This document shows, one piece after another, positions 1 through 6,524 of a DNA stretch of 10,531 nucleotides. The notes below the pieces were generated by a model. That model was not told where the DNA came from and ran no database searches. It saw only the letters and a program-made list of their open reading frames with translations. Source of the stretch: Candidatus Cloacimonadota bacterium (GTDB lineage: Bacteria; Cloacimonadota; Cloacimonadia; Cloacimonadales; JAFGVF01); assembly GCA_016938155.1 (NCBI GenBank), contig JAFGVF010000115.1, forward strand, positions 1 through 10,531, in the 5' to 3' direction. Both the position numbers and the translations under genes were made by a program. How positions within the stretch are numbered: the stretch's first letter is position 1; every line of letters starts with the position of its first letter.

Positions 1-38
1 AACAAAAACAAAGTATCTTTTTTTCTAAGTTTCTTCAA

Positions 39-1229
39 ATGGAACTTTATGTGGCATTATTGGTTTTTACACCTTTCCTAATGCTTCAAAACTATTTGCA
101 GGCAGCAATCGGGTCCATTTCGCGAGCAGGATTTGAAATTGAAGGGCATTTTATACCTTTTGTAGTAGTAATTGCGATTGCTGTTCTTTTATTTATCTTA
201 ATAACCGCCTGGAAGAAATTGGATTGGTGGCGGATTGTATCACTAATAATTATCATTGTGCTCATGGGTATTGGTCAGAAAACATCCGATTACTACTTCA
301 ATCACAAGTTTTATGAGCTACAGCATAATTGGCATTATTTTGCTTATGGTATCTTTACTTATGTAGCCTATCGCTATTTAAAAAGTAAGGATTTATCAGA
401 TAATGCAATCATTCTTCGCACCTATTTAATGGCTTTAGGTGCATCCACATTTGATGAGAGTGTTCAGGTGTTTATTTCTTCAAGAATATTCGATATATCC
501 GATATCGGAAAAGATGGATGGGGAACAGTTATCGGATTATTTATTGTGTTCTTTGTTGTTGAGCATGGTAAGATCGTTCAGAATGGATGGAAAATTAGAG
601 AAAAGAGATTGAGGGACTATCCTAAGAATCCGCTGAGCGTATTGGTTTTGGGAGCAATGTTTGTATATTTGTTGCTTTTCAACAGCTCCTTATTTGCTGA
701 TAAAATTTACTGGTATTATACCATCTTACTCACTTTCGGAGGGTTCCTTTTTCTCTTTGCGATAATTCACCTTTCGGGGTATAGAAAGATCAGGAACGGT
801 TTGCTAATCTGCTTGGCATTAATAATCATTATTCAGGGTTTCTTCTTTCTCAAATACAAAGATGAGTATATTGTGAAAACATCAAGGGAATTGACTATTT
901 ATAAAGGTATCCCCATATTATTCTATGATGTTATGATATTTCCTGATGGAAATTTCCGCTTTGTCGATAAGAAGACCTTCTTTAATTCACGGGATTTGAA
1001 CACCATATTCAGCAAGAAGCCGGATATTCTGATCTTTGCTACAGGATTTGAAGGTAAAGGAGGCAGAGGTTTACTCGAGTCATTTAAAGAATGGGATTTT
1101 GTATTTAATGAGCACACTCTCAAGGGAATGCAGGTGTTTACATTAAAAAATGAAGAGGCAAGAGTACTGTTTAACAGGCTTAAGAAGGAGGGGAAAAATG
1201 TTTTGTGCATTATCCACAGTTCCAAATAA
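39..1229 (+). CDS. Polytopic membrane protein: VanZ-like domain fused to a C-terminal Mth938/DUF498-like domain (5' end possibly outside window)
   Basis: This is a membrane protein of at least 396 residues. Hydrophobic segments lie at about 39-57, 63-79, 99-115, 161-176, 200-220, 224-243 and 254-271. Residues 80-166 fit the VanZ pattern: an aromatic/His-rich 'HNWHYFAYGIFTYVAYRYL' stretch, then 'FDESVQ' and 'SRIFDISDIGKDGWGTVIG', matching the family's E-x2-Q, R and D-x-N/G-G-x2-G landmarks. Residues about 288-396 resemble Mth938/DUF498 proteins (the family of human NDUFAF3): 'YDVMIFPDGNF', 'DLNTIFSKKPDILIFATGF', then 'EARVLFNRLKKEGKNVLCIIH', close to the family's 'A..YN.L..EGR.V...LH' ending. 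VanZ proteins have an ill-defined role in glycopeptide resistance and cell-envelope biology, so no substrate can be assigned. The ATG at 39 has no ribosome-binding site and the frame is open back to position 3, so the true start may lie upstream. The gene overlaps the following TPR gene by 32 nt, suggesting co-transcription. I am confident of a membrane protein, fairly confident of the VanZ and Mth938 calls, and unsure of function. Confidence 0.75.
   Translation: MELYVALLVFTPFLMLQNYLQAAIGSISRAGFEIEGHFIPFVVVIAIAVLLFILITAWKKLDWWRIVSLIIIIVLMGIGQKTSDYYFNHKFYELQHNWHYFAYGIFTYVAYRYLKSKDLSDNAIILRTYLMALGASTFDESVQVFISSRIFDISDIGKDGWGTVIGLFIVFFVVEHGKIVQNGWKIREKRLRDYPKNPLSVLVLGAMFVYLLLFNSSLFADKIYWYYTILLTFGGFLFLFAIIHLSGYRKIRNGLLICLALIIIIQGFFFLKYKDEYIVKTSRELTIYKGIPILFYDVMIFPDGNFRFVDKKTFFNSRDLNTIFSKKPDILIFATGFEGKGGRGLLESFKEWDFVFNEHTLKGMQVFTLKNEEARVLFNRLKKEGKNVLCIIHSSK
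1185..1193 (+). promoter_or_regulatory. Ribosome-binding site for the TPR gene (decides its start)
   Basis: The sequence AAGGAGGGG lies 4 nt before the ATG at 1198, inside the 3' end of the upstream membrane-protein gene. Nothing comparable precedes the in-frame ATG at 1150, so 1198 is the better start. Confidence 0.8.
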
Positions 1230-2118
1230 ACAGAATAAATTGAAGCGGGATGCTTTTGATTACATTGTCCCATCATTCATCTTCGGAGTCTGGGGTATTT
1301 TGATAGCTTTCGGAATTCTTACTTTGATCCAACCAAAGTGGCTCGTTGAAGCAAGTAATCCGGGTAGAACAGAAGAGGCATTATCAATAAAAGAGCAGGC
1401 AGATGATATTCTTCGAAAAAGGCAGTTCAAAGCCAGTATTAAGCTTTATGAGCAGGTTTTGAGAATTGATCCGGAGATTAAAGATGCTATCGGTAACATT
1501 GCCCTGGCATATCGTGAACTTGGTGAGTACGACAAAGCCTTAGACCTTTTTAACGGTCTTGTTTCAAAGTACCCTGAGCAAGCACATCTGAACTATATCA
1601 ATATAGCTGAGTTGTACCTAAAAACAGGTGATTTCCGCAAAGCCGGTGAATACTATGCTAAGTCTGCAGAAGTTGCACCTGAACCGGATTATGGATGCTT
1701 CAGGGGTGCTCAGATTTACATTAATCATGAGATGTATTCCGAAGCAATTCCTTTACTTAAGAAAGGAATAGATTTCCGAGTCAGTCTTAAAGAAAGGTAT
1801 CATGGTATGCTTGAGAGAGATCTGTTTGTAATGAGAGAAAAAGAGGAAGCTTTAGAAAAAGTGAAGCAGCTTCTCGAGATACCTGTATCAGAGATAAATA
1901 CAGAAGACTATGATGAGACTTTCTTTAAGCAAAGATTGGCTGTTGATAAGGATTTAGCGAAAGCGTATAATTTACTCGGTATCTGCATGAAGGAAACAAA
2001 CAATAAAAGCATGGCAGTTACATACTTTAAAGAGGCTTTGAAAATCAATCCCTATTTCTCGGAAGCTTCCGAAAATCTAAAAAATATAGATGGGAATTCT
2101 AGTGGGACCAAAGATTAA
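1198..2118 (+). CDS. Membrane-anchored tetratricopeptide-repeat protein
   Basis: The 306-residue product has one N-terminal membrane segment (about 22-44) preceded by a basic stretch (K11, K14, K16, R17). By the positive-inside rule the rest faces the periplasm. TPR-like helical pairs follow: about 64-97 ('ADDILRKRQFKASIKLYEQVLRIDP'), 98-131 ('IGNIALAYRELGEYDKALDLFNGLV'), 135-168 and 169-200. After a less regular section comes a final canonical repeat at about 258-291 ('AYNLLGICMKETNNKSMAVTYFKEALKINP'). TPRs bind protein partners, and the partner is unknown here. The start at 1198 is chosen over an in-frame ATG at 1150 because a strong Shine-Dalgarno sits just before it and no such site precedes 1150. 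The gene begins inside the preceding VanZ/Mth938 gene, so the two are probably translated from one mRNA and may act together. A fragment of a larger TPR family with a different partner cannot be excluded. Confidence 0.85.
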   Translation: MFCALSTVPNKQNKLKRDAFDYIVPSFIFGVWGILIAFGILTLIQPKWLVEASNPGRTEEALSIKEQADDILRKRQFKASIKLYEQVLRIDPEIKDAIGNIALAYRELGEYDKALDLFNGLVSKYPEQAHLNYINIAELYLKTGDFRKAGEYYAKSAEVAPEPDYGCFRGAQIYINHEMYSEAIPLLKKGIDFRVSLKERYHGMLERDLFVMREKEEALEKVKQLLEIPVSEINTEDYDETFFKQRLAVDKDLAKAYNLLGICMKETNNKSMAVTYFKEALKINPYFSEASENLKNIDGNSSGTKD

Positions 2119-2301
2119 ATTTAGTAAATTGGGTGTCCCCAAAAAAAAGGTTAACAACAAGAAAAAACGGCAACTTACAAAAAATATTCTTGAAAATTGA
2201 AGATTAGGTAAGTTAATAGTAATAGGTTACATATCAAGCAGTTGTGCAAACTGACAATAATATGTGTGATTAAGAAAAAAGAGAGAGAGCAGAAAAAGTA
2301 T

Positions 2302-2330
2302 TTGACACTTTTTTGAGTTGTTTGCATAGT
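2302..2330 (+). promoter_or_regulatory. Candidate sigma-70-type promoter for the secreted-protein operon
   Basis: A perfect -35 box TTGACA (2302-2307) is followed after 17 bp by CATAGT (2325-2330), four of six matches to TATAAT. Transcription would start near 2337 and give a leader of about 56 nt before the ATG at 2393. A long purine-rich run (about 2273-2299) lies just upstream. The rest of the 274-bp gap (2119-2392) is AT-rich. It has a 7-bp inverted repeat (AACTTAC 2172-2178 / GTAAGTT 2209-2215) but no convincing terminator for the TPR gene. The call rests on consensus match alone. Confidence 0.5.
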
Positions 2331-2392
2331 GGTTATGTGGGAATGTGTTTTAAGGATGTTTTTGGTAAGGTCTAAATAATTTAGGAGGAATT

Positions 2393-3043
2393 ATGAAGAA
2401 AGTTATAATACCGCTGATATTATTATTAGCTGTAGCTTTTCTCATCGCCGTTGAGTCCGACCCCAGTGATGTAGTCGGATATGTTAAATATGATATGGTT
2501 GTTGGTCGTAACCTCATAGCATTACCTATGAACTCAGGTTTAGCTATGGCCGGAAATCTTGGTAATGCAATTACCGGAGCAACATCTGTATCCAAATGGA
2601 ATCCTGCAACTCAAGGTTGGGTATCATCCAATAAAGTTGGTATGATGTGGCTTAACAATTTTGCCGTTGCTAATGGTGAAGTTTATATGGTAACCACTAC
2701 AACAGCCGGTGCATACTATTGTGCAGGTGCAATGATTGTACAACCTAACTATTCGATAATTGCAGGAAGAAACACAGTTATGGTTCCGCTTGATAGAAGC
2801 GATTTAACTATGGCAGGAACTCTTGGAGCAGCCATAACAGGAACAACTTCAGTATCCAGATGGAACGAAGCAACTCAAGGTTGGGTATCATCCAATAAGG
2901 TTGGAATGATGTGGCTTAACAACTTTGCCATTTCAATCGGTAAACCACTAATGATCACAACAACAGCTGTTTCCACATGGCCTGCTGTAACCAGAACAAA
3001 TAGTAGTACCTTCCGTTCCGCACACGGAAGAGCTATAAAGTAA
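2393..3043 (+). CDS. Secreted protein of unknown function with a tandem internal duplication
   Basis: The 216-residue protein begins with a typical signal peptide: MKK, then a hydrophobic core to about residue 19. The mature part is two homologous units, about 37-106 and 124-193. Each runs 'GRN.(I/V)..P......MAG.LG.AITG.TSVS(K/R)WN.ATQGWVSSN', then 'KVGMMWLNNFA', a Gly-containing turn and a Thr-rich strand. A stretch of 20 residues is identical between the units. The C-terminus (about 201-216) is short and basic, with no type IX-style sorting domain. I recall similar 'WN...QGW' repeat modules in Cloacimonadota surface proteins but cannot name a family or function. A clear ribosome-binding site (AGGAGG, 2383-2388) supports the start. 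The gene is 15 bp upstream of the 534-residue secreted protein and probably shares its transcript, so a common export route or surface structure is plausible but inferred. Confidence 0.85.
   Translation: MKKVIIPLILLLAVAFLIAVESDPSDVVGYVKYDMVVGRNLIALPMNSGLAMAGNLGNAITGATSVSKWNPATQGWVSSNKVGMMWLNNFAVANGEVYMVTTTTAGAYYCAGAMIVQPNYSIIAGRNTVMVPLDRSDLTMAGTLGAAITGTTSVSRWNEATQGWVSSNKVGMMWLNNFAISIGKPLMITTTAVSTWPAVTRTNSSTFRSAHGRAIK
2606..2665 (+). repeat. Internal duplication, copy 1 (60 bp, 57/60 identical to copy 2)
   Basis: This segment matches 2870-2929 at an offset of 264 bp (88 codons). Only three bases differ (2635, 2641, 2659), all at third codon positions and all silent. The first 29 bp are identical. 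Confidence 0.95.
2870..2929 (+). repeat. Internal duplication, copy 2
   Basis: Second copy of the segment at 2606-2665. The flanking sequences, although homologous at protein level, are much more diverged, so identity is concentrated in this block. Confidence 0.95.
3010..3030 (+). other. GC-rich hairpin at the 3' end of the secreted-protein gene
   Basis: CTTCCGT (3010-3016) pairs perfectly with ACGGAAG (3024-3030) around a 7-nt loop. A competing 5-bp stem (TTCCG 3016-3020 / CGGAA 3025-3029) is also possible. It ends 10 nt before the stop codon and 28 nt before the next start. No T-run follows, so it is not an intrinsic terminator. It could mark mRNA processing or protection between the two cistrons, or be chance. 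Confidence 0.4.
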
Positions 3044-3058
3044 AAAAGAGGTGAAAAT

Positions 3059-4663
3059 ATGAAGAAAATTCTGATTTCATTATTTTTGTTATTTGCTGTA
3101 ATAGGATTTGTCTTTGCACAGCATACACTAGTAATTGGTTTATTAGATTCTGAAGGGAACGAACCTATTTGGTCAGACTTAGATTGGACAGTTGTTAGAC
3201 CAATTGCTCCTACTCAGGTACTTACCCCCCTTACATCATTGAACACATACTGGGCAACTGCTGCCGAAACAGGTATGGGTTTCCCGATGGTTGGATTCCA
3301 GATCGAAGATTTCAATAATCTTGGTACTCCTTGGGCTGCAGGGCAGCAAGTTGATGTCTATATGGAAGAAATCTCTTCCGGAGATTATTTAAACTTCTCA
3401 TTTGTACTCACTAATGGTGACCCAGATATTTGGGATTGGAACTTTATTCCTATCACTATGACTGCTCCTATCTCAATGGACCCACCAATGCCAACAACAT
3501 TGGTAACTCCTGCTGATGCTGCAATGGATGTTATGGTTGATACAATGCTTGAATGGAATGCTGCAGCTACAGCAACCGGTTACAAAGTATATTTTGGAAT
3601 GGATAACCCACCTATGACCATGGTTTATGATGGTGTAATGATGGATTATAATCCTACAGTTGAATTCGGCAAAATGTATTACTGGCAGGTTATTCCTTAT
3701 AATGCTAATGGTGATGCTGTTGCTTGTCCTGTATGGTCATTCACAACTGAAGAATATTATGATGGTACCGGTGGTGCTGATATTGCCGGTGACATTCCGG
3801 AAGATGTTCCAGCCCCAGTTGTTGACCCTGCTGCTGATCCAACAGGAACAACTCTTGATGTAAACATTTGCTACAGCATTAACATTAATGGTGGAGTAAC
3901 TGTAACAATTACTTTGAGCCATACTTTACTTGCCAGTGGTATCCTTGAGCACATCGGAACCGGTGAAGTTCTCGGTGCAGTATGGGATTATGTTGCCGGT
4001 ACAGTAACATTTACTTGGACATTCACACCTGGAAAATCTGAAGAAACATTTGTAATTGGCGAAGAACCTATCCTCGCAGTTGAATTTGCTTCTTTCACAG
4101 CAGCTACAATGGCTACTGATGACGGTGTTGGTGTTGAAGTTAGATGGAATACAGCATCTGAAACAAATATGGCTAATTTCAATGTTTACAGAGCAGAAGA
4201 CAACACATTTGCTAATGCAACTCTTCTCACTTCTGTTACACCGAATAACCATGCTTCTGAATACAGAGTTACAGATCTTGAAGTTGAGGACACTTATACC
4301 TATTACTATTGGGTAGAATGTGTTGACCTTGATGGTCACCTTGACTTACACGGACCTGTTGATGTAAAAGTTGATGAGCAGTTAGTACATCCTATTGACC
4401 GTACCGTAATCGGTTCTGCATATCCTAATCCTTTCGTAAACGGAACTAGCTTTGATGTTGCTGTTAAGACAGGCGAAGTTGCAAACATTACTGTTTACAA
4501 CATTCTTGGTCAATCAGTAAGAAATTTCAAAGCTGACCATAGCCAGACCATTAATTGGGATGGAACGAATGAGAATGGAAAACACTGCGGAAGCGGTATC
4601 TATTTCTACAGACTTACTTCTCCTTCAAATACAGTAACAAAGAAAGTTGTTATCGTAAAATAA
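3059..4663 (+). CDS. Secreted multidomain surface protein with fibronectin-like domains and a type IX-style C-terminal sorting domain
   Basis: The 534-residue product has a signal peptide (1-20, cleavage after VFA). An N-terminal domain (about 23-135, 'VIGLLDSEGNEP...') has a paralogue at 5493-6182. A fibronectin III-like domain spans about 141-231, with 'LEWNAAATATGYKVYFG' and 'YYWQVIPYNANGDAVACPVWSFTT'. A beta-rich middle region covers about 262-335. A second domain of the kind that precedes FCB sorting signals covers about 339-438 ('WNTASETNMANFNVYRAED'). The C-terminal domain at about 452-534 has 'AYPNPF', 'VYNILGQSVRNF', 'INWDGTNENGKHCGSGIYFYRLTS' and a terminal 'KKVVIVK'. That matches the type IX (Por) sorting-domain pattern, so export across the outer membrane and surface attachment or release are likely. 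No catalytic site is visible, so a structural or adhesive role is more probable than an enzyme. It is preceded by AGAGGTG (3047-3053), lies in an operon with the duplicated secreted protein, and is followed by a terminator. Its first fibronectin-like domain is unusually methionine-rich. Confidence 0.88.
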   Translation: MKKILISLFLLFAVIGFVFAQHTLVIGLLDSEGNEPIWSDLDWTVVRPIAPTQVLTPLTSLNTYWATAAETGMGFPMVGFQIEDFNNLGTPWAAGQQVDVYMEEISSGDYLNFSFVLTNGDPDIWDWNFIPITMTAPISMDPPMPTTLVTPADAAMDVMVDTMLEWNAAATATGYKVYFGMDNPPMTMVYDGVMMDYNPTVEFGKMYYWQVIPYNANGDAVACPVWSFTTEEYYDGTGGADIAGDIPEDVPAPVVDPAADPTGTTLDVNICYSININGGVTVTITLSHTLLASGILEHIGTGEVLGAVWDYVAGTVTFTWTFTPGKSEETFVIGEEPILAVEFASFTAATMATDDGVGVEVRWNTASETNMANFNVYRAEDNTFANATLLTSVTPNNHASEYRVTDLEVEDTYTYYYWVECVDLDGHLDLHGPVDVKVDEQLVHPIDRTVIGSAYPNPFVNGTSFDVAVKTGEVANITVYNILGQSVRNFKADHSQTINWDGTNENGKHCGSGIYFYRLTSPSNTVTKKVVIVK

Positions 4664-4684
4664 GGAAATAGTAATATACATTGA

Positions 4685-4708
4685 GGGCAGGTTTACCTGC
4701 CCTTTTTT
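4685..4708 (+). terminator. Rho-independent terminator after the 534-residue surface-protein gene
   Basis: GGGCAGG (4685-4691) pairs perfectly with CCTGCCC (4696-4702) around a TTTA loop, followed by six T (4703-4708). It starts 22 nt after the stop codon. Only 17 nt separate the T-run from the ATG of the methyltransferase gene. Confidence 0.93.
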
Positions 4709-4725
4709 AATATCAAAAGGATGCT

Positions 4726-5496
4726 ATGACTACAAACTGGGATAACTTTGTTGAGATATACGATTGGGAATTCGATTTGTTAAATGAATCCCAAAAGAGA
4801 GATGTAGCAATGTGGGAAAGCCTTTGCCGAGAATATGGTCCAAAGGTACTTGAGATTGGAGCCGGTACCGGTAGGATTTCATTACAACTTGCTAAAAGCG
4901 GGATAACTCTTACAGCAATTGATAATGCTCCATCCTTTATCTCGAAACTAAAACAAAGAAATATTTATCCTAATTTGAGCGTACTTGTTGACGATATGCT
5001 TACCCTTAAATCTACTCAAAAGTTCGACTTCTGCTTTCTTAGTTACTCAACTTTTCAATATTTACTGACAAGAGAAGAGCAAGTAAAATGCCTCACAAGT
5101 ATTTCTAAAATCCTGGTAAGAAATGGTAGGGTGGGGTTTGATCTCGACCCACATATCTGCGACTTACCGGAACTCAATCATAAAGTTTTATTGTATAAGG
5201 AATATAATACAGAGAAAAAATGCTTTGTTTCAATGTTTACAAAACACAAGGTTGACAAGGTCAATGGAATAACAAGTTGGAATGATGAATACTTTTTCCA
5301 TAATAGTAAGAATGATGTCTGTACACACAATCTCTCTTTGAAGGAAATCAGTTTAGGAGATATGAAAAGCCTGTTTAGTGAAACAGGTTTTTGCATGGAG
5401 GCTGTTTATGGGGGCTTTGAATTTGAGCCATACAATGATGAAAGTGAGCGGATGATAATAATTGCCAAGAAAAATAAAGGAAGTGAAGAATTATGA
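4726..5496 (+). CDS. Class I SAM-dependent methyltransferase
   Basis: The 256-residue cytoplasmic protein has the Rossmann-type methyltransferase signature. Motif I is 'VLEIGAGTGRIS' at about 41-52 (SAM-binding glycine loop). An acidic residue ends strand 2 ('LTAIDNAP', Asp near 67), motif II-like 'VDDM' is near 88-91, and 'FDFCFLSYSTFQYL' forms strand 4. These place it with the broad Methyltransf_11/25 group, whose members methylate small molecules, lipids, sugars or proteins. Nothing here shows the acceptor. The C-terminal half (about 145-256) is a mixed beta region typical of the substrate-binding part, ending in 'RMIIIAKK'. The start has AAAAGG (4715-4720) 5 nt upstream. The gene overlaps the next by ATGA, implying translational coupling to a secreted protein, an odd pairing for a cytosolic enzyme. 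It lies directly after a strong terminator. Confidence 0.9.
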   Translation: MTTNWDNFVEIYDWEFDLLNESQKRDVAMWESLCREYGPKVLEIGAGTGRISLQLAKSGITLTAIDNAPSFISKLKQRNIYPNLSVLVDDMLTLKSTQKFDFCFLSYSTFQYLLTREEQVKCLTSISKILVRNGRVGFDLDPHICDLPELNHKVLLYKEYNTEKKCFVSMFTKHKVDKVNGITSWNDEYFFHNSKNDVCTHNLSLKEISLGDMKSLFSETGFCMEAVYGGFEFEPYNDESERMIIIAKKNKGSEEL

Positions 5497-6182
5497 GAAA
5501 GGTTGTTTTATTGTGTCTCCTGCTATCAGTATCTTTAATCTTATTTTCCCAGTATGAGACAATACCCTTACCTTATCCTATCGTTGTTGGTTTACAGGAT
5601 AGTGATGGGTCAATTCTAAGTTTGGAAAACCTATATTGGGAGGCATGGAGTTCTACTCATCCGTCGGATGTTTTGAACCCAGTCACATCACTTAACTCAG
5701 GCTATTTTCCCGACACAGGAGAACCGGTTGGCTACTTACAGGTTCAAGGGTCGGATTTCAATCATAGTCTGGCTGACGGTGAGGTACTAACCATTTATCT
5801 GATGAATATCAATACAGGTGCTGATGCGAGATTAGAGATAGAAGTTAATCTTCTAAATGGGTCAGAGATTTATTCAGATACTGTCATGCTTAGTACTTTA
5901 AAAGCACCACCGCCACTTGTAAAAGTTAAACAGCCTTTAGATGATTCCGTAATTAATGGTGAAGTTGTTTTGCAGTGGCATCCCGCCCAAAGAGCTGAAG
6001 GCTATCGTGTTTATTTAGGTGTTAATGAAGATGTCATGAAGCTTATTGGTGAAGTGAATCAAGACATATATAGTTTCAAGCCTAATGTGAAGCAAGGAAG
6101 TAGTTACTTCTGGAGAGTTGAGGCTTTTAATGAATTCGGTGACTCAGTGCTTGCAGATATCCATCGTTTCAAAGTTGAGTGA
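5493..6182 (+). CDS. Secreted fibronectin-type protein, shortened paralogue of the 534-residue surface protein
   Basis: This 229-residue protein has a signal peptide (about 1-19; Cys8 is too early for a lipobox). Its N-terminal domain (about 29-130) aligns with that of the protein at 3059-4663: 'VVGLQDSDG' with 'VIGLLDSEG', 'PSDVLNPVTSLNSGYF' with 'PTQVLTPLTSLNTYW', and 'VGYLQVQGSDFN' with 'VGFQIEDFN'. A fibronectin III-like domain (about 145-229) follows: 'VLQWHPAQRAEGYRVYLGVNED', then 'SYFWRVEAFNEFGDSV'. The protein stops just after this domain and has no middle region or type IX-style sorting domain. It would therefore be periplasmic or depend on another protein for surface display. It may be a genuine short paralogue rather than a pseudogene, since the frame is intact and the start is coupled (ATGA) to the methyltransferase stop. 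AAAGGAAGTG (5476-5485) lies upstream. Function is unknown. Confidence 0.85.
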   Translation: MRKVVLLCLLLSVSLILFSQYETIPLPYPIVVGLQDSDGSILSLENLYWEAWSSTHPSDVLNPVTSLNSGYFPDTGEPVGYLQVQGSDFNHSLADGEVLTIYLMNINTGADARLEIEVNLLNGSEIYSDTVMLSTLKAPPPLVKVKQPLDDSVINGEVVLQWHPAQRAEGYRVYLGVNEDVMKLIGEVNQDIYSFKPNVKQGSSYFWRVEAFNEFGDSVLADIHRFKVE

Positions 6183-6352
6183 TATGTAATTAGCGAAACT
6201 GGTAACTTTGTTAGCACTTAAATAACATTGTTAACAGTTGGAGATTTAAAAAAAGAGAAAAATTAGTAAACCTGTGGAACGGAAAAACTATGAGTTGGGA
6301 ATTGATAATTTTGTAATTAGAATAAAAGAAAAATGGGAACAAGCAAAGAAAT

Positions 6353-6381
6353 TAACTAATTGCAAATATTGCTTGAAGTTA
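6353..6381. repeat. 29-bp imperfect dyad upstream of the pilin promoter
   Basis: TAACTAATTGCAA (6353-6365) and TTGCTTGAAGTTA (6369-6381) are inverted copies matching at 9 of 13 positions around ATA. The outer five and inner four bases of each arm match. It is centred about 239 bp before the predicted transcription start. It could be a distal regulator site or chance in AT-rich DNA. Confidence 0.35.
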
Positions 6382-6430
6382 TAGAAAATTATCGCCGGTA
6401 AAGAAATTATTACAAAGAGCTATAAATCAC

Positions 6431-6456
6431 GGTTTTTAAGAGAGATACAGAAAACC
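6431..6456. repeat. Dyad GGTTTT-N14-AAAACC overlapping the first direct repeat
   Basis: GGTTTT (6431-6436) is the exact inverse of AAAACC (6451-6456), which is also the start of the 14-bp direct repeat at 6451. Its centre is about 162 bp before the predicted start point, a typical distance for a sigma-54 activator site. Confidence 0.4.
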
Positions 6457-6464
6457 AGATATAT
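6451..6464 (+). repeat. 14-bp direct repeat, copy 1 (candidate activator site)
   Basis: AAAACCAGATATAT matches 6525-6538 at 13 of 14 positions. It lies about 155 bp upstream of the predicted sigma-54 start point. Confidence 0.5.
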
Positions 6465-6524
6465 AGCCTGAATAATGGTTAATCAAATTAAGTTATGAAT
6501 GAATGCAGATTTTGTTTGACTTAT

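Noticed and set aside
923..1276. Open frame of 117 codons on the minus strand
   Set aside because: It is antisense to the VanZ/Mth938 gene, has no family-like features and no supporting start signals. The plus-strand frame has recognisable domains.
2131..2150. Terminator after the TPR gene (GGGTGTCCCC followed by a run of A)
   Set aside because: The stem is only three base pairs and the following run is A rather than T on the coding strand. The A-run is also on the wrong side to serve the minus strand.
2300..2330. Sigma-54 promoter upstream of the duplicated secreted-protein gene (TTGACAC ... TTGCA)
   Set aside because: There is no GG at the required distance from the GC of TTGCA, so the -24/-12 spacing fails. 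A sigma-70-type reading fits better.
3926..4339. Cys-rich open frame of 137 codons on the minus strand
   Set aside because: It is a shadow of the 534-residue surface-protein gene. The odd cysteine content follows from reverse-complementing Ala/Thr-rich codons.
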